Part shown: piece after piece, positions 1 to 8,614 of the stretch
How the letters are laid out: every line of letters begins with the position of its first letter
Numbering within the stretch: position 1 is the first letter of the stretch
DNA from: Amanita rubescens
Taxonomy: Eukaryota; Basidiomycota; Agaricomycetes; Agaricales; Amanitaceae
Assembly: GCA_015039365.1 (NCBI GenBank)
Contig: WION01000782.1
Span: 1 to 18,369 of the forward strand
Direction of reading: 5' to 3'
DNA: 18,369 nt
Position numbers and translations under genes: made by a program
The notes under the pieces: generated by a model
The model's database searches: none
Told to the model about the DNA's origin: nothing
The model's input: the letters and a program-made list of their open reading frames with translations, nothing else

Positions 1-1361
1 ACAGCCATGCGACGTGTTTCGTCGGCGCCAGTGTACTATACTCATCATCTCATCTCTGTTGCGAGGGTCAAAGTGTGCGTTTTGAGTCGAATCTTAGCGA
101 TGCCAAGACGCCGTCAACGTTATCACTGCAGGGCGGCGGCCCCTACGGCGCCACGGCCCACATGCGCGCAACGACGGTGTATCAGCGATGCGAGGATGGC
201 CGCGCTCATAATGGCCAATGATAGCATTCATAATCACGAGACCATCATGATCACTACTATCACATATCAGCGCTGGCGCTCTTGATCGATACCGGCCTTT
301 ACATTGACAGGCGATGAAGAATAGCAGTGCAATAGAGTTCAGCACTTTGCCTTGTTGCAACATCGAGAGATCATACACATTTGCAAAGAAGTAGAGACAT
401 GAAGCTATCGCCGATGATTTGTGTGCTGCGTACTAAGACGCAGCCCATACCGAACTGCTGCTGCGTGGAACCCGTAATATGGTTTCTCCGAGAAGACGTG
501 CAGACCAGCTATGATTATTAACATAATCGATGGCGAGAATATCGCCCAAATCACCCAGTAATCATCCCCAGTATCCAGCTAGAGGAAGCGTGCCATATAC
601 TACGAGTCCCAAGTTTTCGCGGACCAGGGAGAAGGGGGTACTGCGGCACGATCCTAGTCTTGGAATACACCAAGGTATTGCCGATCCATTTAGTATGTGT
701 TCGCGGTCTAATTTAAAGTATGGCGCTTGCAACTTCATCCTTTCTGAAGACTAAACAATCATGAAGCTCGTCGTCCTTGGATGAAGCGGGTGCAGCGTGT
801 ACTGGTGGCATAGAAGGTTTTAGGCGAATTTCCGTGCCCGTCGTCTCTTCAACGATCGTCGTGGCGAGACTCGGATCGATAAGCTAAAAAAGTACATTAC
901 GCAGCAAAGCGTCGTATAGATGCTGTAGGGGGGCGCACGGAAGCTGGTGGTGCAGTAGAGGCCGTAAGGTTCGTGTGGAGTTGCGTACGGATGATGCGTA
1001 CGGCTGGTGAGGACTGGGCTCAATCATATGGCTTGGCGTGTGGTGCTGAGGGGGCTGGTTAAGTGCGCCGGGCTGAGTGTCGTCCACGGGCGGCCACTGC
1101 AGAATAACCGAGCACAAAGAGGAGCGAGAGATAAGAGAATTTCAGTGAACAAGAATAATATGGGCAGTTCACATGAACCACAGGCACGTCAGCATTGAAG
1201 GTGCTGATGATGAGTTAGAGATGTATAGTCCAAGGAAGACGTATGAACTGGAGCCGCGATCACAGAAGTGCCGAACTTGAACATGATTGATATCCAGGTC
1301 CTTGCATACAGTGTCAGAATTGTTGTTGCATTGGGCACATTTGGATATTAATGATACATGA
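1..1361. other. Stretch with no assignable gene
   Basis: I find no recognisable protein family, RNA gene or transposon here. The open frames are short (up to about 95 codons), overlap one another on both strands and have no familiar motifs. The minus strand at about 890-1115 reads as a Pro/His/Gln/Tyr-rich stretch that changes frame near 985; it could be a scrap of a disordered protein region, but nothing supports a function. The right end of this stretch is the 3' flank of the NACHT-WD40 gene, whose stop codon lies at 1362-1364. Confidence 0.5.
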
Positions 1362-4300
1362 TCAACTAAATAAGTTTAAAGGATCAGGCATGTGGAGCAA
1401 AAGAGGAAGGCCACTTGTGCCGACATTAAGGTGAGGAGGGTAGGAAATTGAAATGCTTCCTTGGGGACTAATAACAAATGTATTACTTGGAAATGGTAGA
1501 TAGGGACGAAAAAGAGGTGATATCCAAAAGAATGGGTAATTGTCCACAGTTATCCATCCATCCTGCTTAAATACGAAATGTTTCAAGTGTGAAAGGGTGG
1601 GGTGTGTGATTGTTTGCATGGGTTAATCCACGGATTGTGTATCTCTGAGCCAGAGACGCGGGTGCCATCCGGAGAGAACGCGACCGATGACGTAATTGTG
1701 TGACCCTCAAACGGACCAGCAACAATGTCCCCACTGCGTGCGTCCCATACTCGGATTGTGATCGTGTGAGCCAGAGACGATGCGGGTACCATCCGGAGAG
1801 AACGCGACCGACGTGACGTAAGATGTGTGACCTTCAAACGGACCAGCAACAATGTCCCCACTGCGTGCGTCCCATACTCGGATTGTGTGATCGTGTGAGC
1901 CAGAGACGATGCGGTGCCATCCGGAGAGAACGCACCGACTGACGGATTTGTGACCTCAAACGGACCAGCAACAATGTCCCCACTGCGTGCGTCCCATACT
2001 CGATTGTGCGATCGTATGAGCCAGAGACAATGCAGGTGCCATCCGGAGAGAACTGCGACCGATCTGACGGAATCTGTGTGACCTTCAAACGGACCAGCAA
2101 CAACTGTCCCCACTGCGTGTGTCCCATACTCGGATTGTGCGATCATGTTGAGCCGGAGACAATGCGGGTGCCATCCGGAGAGAACTGCGACCGGACGTGA
2201 TGTAATCTGTGTGACCTTCAAATGGACTAGCAACAACGTCCCCACTGCGTGCGTCCCATACTTGGATTGTGTGATCGTATGAGCCAGAGACAATGCGGGT
2301 GCCATCCGGAGAGAATGCGACCGGACGTGACGTAAGCTGTGTGACCTTCAAAACGGACCAGCAACAATGTCCCCACTGCGTGCGTCCCATACTCGGATTG
2401 TGCGATCGTATGAGCCAGAGACAATGCGGGTGCCATCCTGGAGAGAACTGCGACCGACTGTGATGTAAGATGTGTGACCTTCAAACGGACCAGCAACAAC
2501 GTCCCCACTGCTGTGCGTCCCATACTCGGATTGTATGATCATCTGAGCCAGAGACAATGCGGGTACCATCCGGAGAGAATGCGACGGACCTGATGTAAGC
2601 TGTGTGACCCTCAAACGGACCAGCAACAACGTCCCCACTGCGTGCGTCCCATACTCGGATTGTACGATCGTCTGAGCCGGAGACAATGCGGGTGCCATCC
2701 GGAGAGAATGCGGCCGACCTGATATAATCTGTGTGACCTTCAAACGGACCAGCAACAATGTCCCCACTGCGTGCGTCCCATACTCGGATTGTGCGATCGT
2801 GTGATCCAGAGACGATGCGGGTGCCATCCAGAGAGAACGCAACCGACCTGACGGAATTCTTGTGACCTTCAAACGGACCAGCAACAATGTCCCCACTGCG
2901 TGTGCTCCCATACTCGGATTGTGTGATCCTCTGAGCCAGAGACGATGCAGGTGCCATCTGGAGAGAATGCGACCGACGTGACGTAATCTGTGTGACCTTC
3001 AAACGGACCAACAACAATGTCCCCACTGCGTGCGTCCCATACTCGGATTGCGTGATCCTCTGAGCCAGAGACGATGAAGGTGCCATCCGGAGAGAATGCG
3101 ACCGATGTGACGTAATCTGTGTGGCCTTCAAACGGGCCAGCAACAATGTCCCCACTGCGTGCGTCCCATACTCGGATTGTGCGATCGTCTGAGCCAGAAA
3201 TGATGTGGGTGCCATCCGGAGAGAACGCAACCGACCTGACGGAATTCGTGTGACCCTTGAACGGACCAGCAACAACGTCCCCACTGCGTGCATCCCATAC
3301 TCGGATTGTGTGATCATCTGAGCCAGAGACAATGCAGGTGCCGTCCGGAGAGAATGCGACCGATGTGATGTCATCTGTGTGACATTCAAACGGACCAGCA
3401 ACAATGTCCCCACTGCGTGCGTCCCATACTCGGATTGTGCAATCGTCCTGAGCCAGAGACAATGCGGGTGCCATCCGGAGAGAATCCTACTGAGAAGACC
3501 ATCGCATTTGTCTTCCGCAAAACGATTGCTGCACTTTGCCATTCCTTCATTGCCCTACCCTCCACCTCCATAAGCCCTCGCATATATCCCCAGTAGTTGA
3601 CATATACTGAACTCGATTTTGCACAGAATGGTACTGCTGAAATGTAGATGTGGGGTGTACTGCGCATGCATGCTCCACCAGCAAATCGTGCCACGAATGA
3701 CGCTGCATCAGCAATTTGTTTCATTGTATTACCCGGAAAATCCTTTCCGGTATATCTCAGTTTCCGAGTCGAGCATGATGTGGCAGATATCCTCACCTTC
3801 AACCCGTTCTGCACCTGTCGCAGTATATCGGCTCCCATCAAGATCCGTTTCTCAAGGTTCAGTACCTCCATCCAAAATAACAGCTGTTTCCTCAAAAAAT
3901 TGTCGAGATTCTTGTGGACCGCCTCGCTGGAATTGCCCTTTTGGAGATGCTCACCCCAGTACCGACACGCGTATGAGAGGGTGGGGGAGATGTGTTTCCT
4001 GACTCGGTCTTCTAGGTCTGGCACATCCTCGTCGAATAAATATGATGACTCAAGGTCACAGATATTGAACCGCAGCTGTACTTTCATCACATTGAAGCAA
4101 CCATTCACAAGTAGTTCATGGTGCTGAGCCTGCATTGCAATGGAACTGTTTAGATCGATCGCGCTGAAGGATAATAGTCGGGAAACGATGCATGGAAAGG
4201 AGCGACTAGTCCATCGTACACCTTCTTGAACGAATAGAACCGACCGCAAGTGGTTCCAGCGAAGCTTCGAAGTGCATGTTTCGGTAGAGACTGAAGCGAC

Positions 4301-6178
4301 GCAATTGTCTTGAGCGACACGGGTTCCCTCGCGCATACGACTGTCCAGAGGGTGAGGCGAATATTATCTATTTCATCCTGCTTCAAGATCATCGTCGAAG
4401 GCTGCGGAGAGAACGCTCGTGTATAATTTATCCAGTTCTTGATGCTGTTTTCCCGACCCGGTGGTCAGATTTAACACTCTTTTCAGACGGGCAGCGGAGT
4501 CGACGACGGCGCGGGAGTCCGGGTGAATATAACGCACAGCGGTTGCAGCGTGAATGAACAACCTCCCAGCGCGATTTGCAAGTTGTTCGACTTCGTAGGA
4601 TGATGGACGTGGGGACATAGCGTGAAACGCGTCAGTGAGATATTTCTTGATGTCTGCTTCCACGACCGACTCTTCGATATCGTGTAGATGGAGCACAGAT
4701 CTCGAACGTCCTGGTGCCAAGAGTTTTTGTCGGATTACAGGTTCCGGTCGACTGGTAAGGAAGAACTTTAAGGGTAGATCTGGAGCAAGCTTCAGGAGTG
4801 TCTCCAGAAACAGCCGGAATGCCTCGCCGTCGTCACACTCGTCCAAGGCGTCGATTACAATAACGGTATCTTCTAGCGCCGCCTCCTTGACTGCTCGGAT
4901 GGGGCCCTCGACGAGCTTCTGAAACTGCCATCGCACATCGAGTTTGCTTGCCTGCGGCTCTACTTTGAGGACTTTGCATAAGGCTGATCGATACGCGGGG
5001 CAGGATTGTGAGAGTTGGAATGCGAGAGTTGGGACAATGTTATTAGCGTCACGGCATGAGGGTTCAGCACGGGAACAAAAGAAGTTGCCACCGAGTTTCC
5101 CGACTTTCGCCAACCATTCGCACAGGCTGTACCCGATCGTCGTCTTGCCAGTCCCCGCCATACCATTCATCCAATACACCTTTGCCCCTTCCTTCTTCTC
5201 GGCCCAGTCCTTCAAATCTTGGATGATCTTCTCGCGCGTCTCTGCTGTACACCCGCGTCTGCCAATATTGGTGGAATAGTTCGAGTTGTATCTGGCTGAT
5301 TGCACGGGGGACATCTCATCGAGCAATGCTTTCTATCAAGCGGACATTTGAGCGTGCATCAAGACAGACCTAGTCAAACCATCCTACCTCATGTGAATTT
5401 CGGGCATCTTCCGCAGTCTTGAGACTAATATACATCTAACTGTACATCAGATTGCTGAGCAGAATATAGGCAATTGGGTACCCACTTGTAGTTGACGAAA
5501 CAGCGACTCGATACGATGATAACGTTGGAGGATATCCCCGGAATCCCCATTCGCCTCCACTATCCGGATGCCCATGCCGCGATCTCGCTTATATGCAATG
5601 GATGTCACTTCATCCTTAATCAATCTGCAAGGTCGATTAATAATAATAAGGGTGGTTAGGATCTGGTGCATACTTGGCAATGTGCGCCATCTGGTCTTTG
5701 GCATCGCTTTCGACAAGCTTGGATACGTACGGAGCCAGCGTTTCCGCCATGGTTTTGAGTTCATTTGCTATGTTTTCATACTCTTCACGATTCTCGACGA
5801 CTGCCTGGGATCTACTTCAACGGGTAAATCAAAGCCAAAACAGTAATTTACCTGAGTTAGATCTAGACAGGCGACTAAACAGCCGACGGCTGCCTTGAGA
5901 GGAGGAAATGCGCAGGCGCTCCTTTCCAAAAGCCTAAGCGCCGTTTCTAGTCCCTTCCATGCCACGCTTCCAGCCTCAGACGTTGAGCATTCTTCGCTTC
6001 GTGGTCGATTGGCCGCCTGATTTGCAGTATCGTTGAGAGAAACGGTGGATCGTGGCGCTGGAGCCTTGGATGGAGAGGAAACATCGAGGGATGAGTGGGA
6101 CCGAAATTGATCTTCAACGCCTAGTTTGCGACGATGGAACGAGAAGTTCTTCACTTTGTTCGTGAACCTCCCGAGCAT
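1362..6178 (-). CDS. NACHT-WD40 NLR-like protein, frame broken downstream of the NACHT domain
   Basis: This is a fungal STAND/NLR-type receptor of the HET-E architecture: an N-terminal signalling region, a NACHT NTPase switch and a C-terminal WD40 sensor. The start at 6178 has an A at -3. The N-terminal model is splice-consistent: exons 6178-5852, 5804-5674, 5624-5486, 5435-5388 and from 5332, with introns of 47, 49, 50 and 55 nt. The N-terminal region (WKGLETALRLLE..., then AVVENREEYENIA...) matches the N-terminus common in agaricomycete NLRs. NACHT motifs are Walker A GMAGTGKTT, Walker [13 protein letters not shown] and TSRPEP. The frame is lost near 4385 (one extra base), giving a stop at 4373 and a 534-residue product. 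It then changes several times between 4145 and 4275, at about 3447 (one extra base) and many times in the WD40 array. The tail at 1619-1362 (DGW..., FWISPLF, NTFVIS) resembles the C-terminal tail of this family. The whole gene was clearly once one NLR; whether the breaks are real is not settled. Confidence 0.85.
1625..3490 (-). repeat. WD40 tandem array, 14 marked units of about 129 bp
   Basis: The unit is 43 codons, of the form GHT....[14 protein letters not shown]...TIRVWDARSGD(I/V)VAGPFE. Using the marker ccactg on the plus strand, units sit at 1731, 1858, 1980, 2110, 2242, 2373, 2505, 2635, 2764, 2893, 3023, 3152, 3281 and 3410. From the 5' end of the gene the spacings are 129, 129, 129, 130, 129, 129, 130, 132, 131, 132, 130, 122 and 127. 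The first units after the NACHT therefore keep phase and the distal ones do not. Differences between units fall mostly at a few positions: the two to four residues after GHT, the residue after SPDGT, and the three residues after SGS. Such arrays fold as beta-propellers and in HET-E act as the recognition surface. The array is a source of unequal crossing over. Confidence 0.92.
4373..5332 (-). other. NACHT domain exon of the NACHT-WD40 gene
   Basis: This exon is open for 319 codons and carries the complete NTPase core. In order it has the linker with the C-T-x-x-T-R motif (GCTAETREKI), Walker A GMAGTGKTT, the FFCSR strand, the NIVPTLAFQLSQ helix, Walker [13 protein letters not shown], the sensor-like FFLTSRPEP and the winged-helix part (EADIKKYL, LFIHAATAVRYI, LDKLYTSVLSAAF). 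All key nucleotide-binding residues are present, so nothing in this part looks decayed. The acceptor at 5333 (TAG) follows an intron of 55 nt in phase 0. Reading on from DDDLEA, one extra G moves the frame and a TGA ends it; in the next frame the sequence continues as DEIDNIRLTLWTVVCAREPVSL, the expected continuation. Confidence 0.9.
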
Positions 6179-6364
6179 ATTGGCCAAGTGGGACTTCGCC
6201 ACTTTCAGCGCTGTCAGCAACCGCATGTTGCTTTGTACATGGCGATAGCGTGGAAGGACTCGGTCTCGTGCCGAAGTCCGAGGCCGGAAACACAGCCACG
6301 TGAGTGCGATTATATAGTCTAATTCTTGTTTATACTTTTGAGACTGACGCGTTATGTCCAACTA

Positions 6365-6586
6365 CCTGCTCCTCAGTCAGACAATGCGGGTGCCATCTGG
6401 AGAGAAACGCGACCGACCTGACGGAATCTGTGTGACCTTCAAACGGACCAGCAACAACGTCCGCGTCCCATACTCGGATTGTGCGATCGTGTGAGCCAGA
6501 GACAATGCGTGTACCATCCGGAGAGAATGCGACTGACGTAACGGAATTTGTGTGACCTTCAAACGGACCAGCAACAACGTATTCAA
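6365..6586 (-). pseudogene. Orphan WD40 repeat fragment, about 1.7 units
   Basis: A short piece of the same WD40 unit as in the neighbouring array lies here, in the same orientation but upstream of that gene's start codon. It reads [20 protein letters not shown], then a full [13 protein letters not shown]. Next comes a 9-nt in-frame loss of the codons for Arg-Ser-Gly, then a second unit that loses frame at about 6403 (an extra base in the run of A after gag). The piece begins and ends abruptly: beyond 6586 and below 6365 the sequence bears no relation to the array. It is most simply the leftover of another NLR whose body was deleted, or a patch copied from the array. It has no start codon or complete propeller, so I do not expect a product. 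Confidence 0.8.
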
Positions 6587-6857
6587 AATTCAAATGATTC
6601 CTAAATTGCGACACCAACTGCAGGAACTGGCTTTTATAGCTAAAGGTGCATGAATAGGAAGTAACTGTATAACGACATGCCTTGCACGATGTCTACTCTC
6701 TGTCCCTGCCGAGAGTCAACTCTCACCCGAATCATATTCTCTCCTTCCGAGTCAGTCCTCGACATGTGATCTGTTCACGAACTAATGGTCCAGGTAGGAC
6801 CATGGCAGTCAGAACATCGAAGTCATAGATCGGTCATTCCGAAATACTGACCAGCAC
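6587..6857. other. Short intergenic stretch
   Basis: This lies between the 3' end of the nuclease-like gene and the orphan WD40 fragment, both on the minus strand. I see no coding sequence and no clear regulatory motif in it. It presumably holds the 3' UTR of the nuclease-like gene. Confidence 0.4.
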
Positions 6858-8160
6858 CTACTTCCACTCTGCACGGAACCAGTCATCATCTCCAATATCT
6901 TCGTTGCTATGCTCTATCTGTGACCATAAAGTCTTGAATGAGAGCAATGACACAGAAGGAGAATAGCAGGCACTTACCCAATATCCGATGATTCCAGCGA
7001 TCACATCACACATTGTGCGTGAAATTTCTTCGTCACCAGGAGGGACTACGGTCATGAGCCGAGTCCGTTGCAAAGACTGAGCATATATGGCACCATCACC
7101 ATTAGAGTCACATCTTAGGACGAGGAAAATCCAGTTGTGGCCATCGGTCACAGCTCCACGAATAATGTTTTTTCTACCGTGAAGTTGTCATTAATTAATG
7201 GAAAATGAAACGAACAAGCCACTGACTCAAGTTGTTTTGCACAAGCGTACATTTCACACACGGCTTGAGGGACATGGTTCTCGAGCAAAATATTGCTTGC
7301 CTTGGCTTCTGAAACGAAAAAGTGTGTGATCAAAGTCCCTGCAGTACCCCCTAGACGTGGCCAGGCCAAATACTTTTCTGCAGAAAAAATAAGAAAGGCG
7401 AATAACGGTTGTCGAGGAAATTTACCTGCGCCCGATGCGCTTACCCCGATGGCAGTGTAGTCTATGTAACCTCCAATGGTGCTGAAACTAAAAGGTTTGA
7501 CAGTTGTAGCTGGGACGCTCTGCTCTAGGCTGAGCACCAACTGCCTGCCCTGTGACACCATTGCAGATGCGCGGAAGAAGAAGGAATCGATCCAGGCACG
7601 CGAGGCTGCTTCATTCTGATGAATCCAACATGAGATATGTGCCCACTTATATATCGCATACACTCACCGCTCTCGGAATGAGCTTTTGCAGCACGCAGAG
7701 GTGACGATACAGCCCCTCGGAGGACCAGTGTTCAGTCATTCCGAGTTCCACAGTTGCGGCCACCCGAACTTTGTAATCTGTTTTCAGCTTGAGCGAACCA
7801 CCGAAGTGTAATATTCAACTTGGACAAAGCTTCTTCTGTCATGCCAGAGAAAGAAAGGGCCTGAAAGAGACGAGCTAGCGGGATATGGCGTACCTGGGGC
7901 CCATCGAGCTTCGACTGCATCATCTCGAGCATTTTTGCTAGCGTTTCCTCGAAATCCGGCTCAAATGTAATCAGGTTCTCTTGCGACTGCAAATTGTCAG
8001 AGGCATCAACCTCGTTCGTCGCGGAAACTGTCTTCAGCAATGAGTTGACGCTGATGAGCGATTGGTAGGCCATCCTCAGTTCCAATCCCGTAAGTCCAGA
8101 TGTTTTCTTGCGCTTGTTCGTATTCGTAGCGTTCGACGCTGGCACTTGTGATGGTGGCAT
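6858..8160 (-). CDS. PD-(D/E)XK nuclease-like fungal protein, five exons
   Basis: Exons are 8160-7668, 7615-7426, 7377-7227, 7173-6978 and 6917-6858; introns of 52, 48, 53 and 60 nt have GT-AG ends (GTGAGT, GTAAAT, GTCAGT and GTAAGT donors). The joined protein, about 360 residues, starts with a Lys-rich patch (NTNKRKKTSG) and a helical region. After that come GMTEHWSSEGLYRHL, a helix NEAASRAWIDSFFFRAS, then a strand with an acidic residue (GGYIDYTAIG), a strand with Glu-x-Lys (FFVSEAKAS) and a helix with Gln (PQAVCEMYA). Asp, E-x-K and Gln in this order are the PD-(D/E)XK pattern; the protein family itself I know only as an uncharacterised basidiomycete group. One frame change near 7788 (RWFAQ to LKTDYKV) needs one base or an unseen intron. 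The Met at 8160 is the first ATG in frame. Nuclease activity is inference. Confidence 0.72.
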
Positions 8161-8614
8161 TGAGATAGAATTGAACGCTGTTCGGAGTCTGATGTCATTG
8201 AGGGTCCGTGCGCTTGTGTTCTTTCTCGCGATGGTCAAAACCAGTTAAACAACTTGCACCATTACTTTGTAATTGGCCTAGATCCGGGATCAAAGTTAGG
8301 CAAATGGCTTATGACCCCGTCATCTGGCTCTAGTTCATGGAGTGTGCATGGTCACTCTCAGAGCTTCGTGCTCGACGTGGATTACGTGCGTATAAATAAA
8401 TATGCAACTTGTCCCTTTTTCCTTGCTCACGTATCTATTCTCAGATGACATGCTAGAGCACTGATATCGTCACGGTCCTCATCCAAACCGACGCGCGGAG
8501 CAGTAGAGTGCACTCCGGCCTTGGATTCAGCTCAGGAGCGCGTTCGGTCACGCCATAGATGAATTTTATGCATTATCGCATATAACCCAGCGGTGAAGCA
8601 GGTCGTAGTGACCT
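8161..8614. other. Region between divergent genes, no clear gene
   Basis: This separates the nuclease-like gene (minus) from the polymerase remnant (plus). A plus-strand open stretch from 8254 ends SQSFVLDVDY and is followed by a plausible intron (GTGCGT at 8387 to TTCTCAG at 8445). The FVLDVD piece faintly recalls exonuclease motif I of DNA polymerase gamma (LVFDVE), which should lie upstream of the remnant. However, the sequence after the putative intron has stops in every frame, so I do not extend the polymerase into it. Promoter elements for either gene are not evident. Confidence 0.35.

Noticed and set aside
890..1117. Pro/His/Tyr-rich minus-strand stretch, possibly a transcription-factor disordered region
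   Set aside because: Low-complexity make-up alone is not evidence; it changes frame and has no flanking domain.
1583..2390. Several overlapping minus-strand frames that might be separate small genes
   Set aside because: They are alternating correct and shifted readings of the same decayed WD40 units, not independent genes.
2481..3542. Long minus-strand frame of about 353 codons with repeated [25 protein letters not shown] text
   Set aside because: Most of it is the WD40 array read in a wrong frame; the true frame gives SPDGT, VSGS and IRVWD in the same bases. The two frames swap at each indel.
7861..7893. Possible 33-nt intron in the nuclease-like gene (GTACGC to TTTCAG)
   Set aside because: Shorter than any other intron in the window, and the bases read as plausible coding sequence (HIPLARLFQ) in frame.
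8254..8448. Possible exonuclease motif I exon of polymerase gamma (FVLDVD)
   Set aside because: Only six residues resemble the motif, and the sequence after the candidate intron has stops in all frames before motif II. Too weak to add to the gene.
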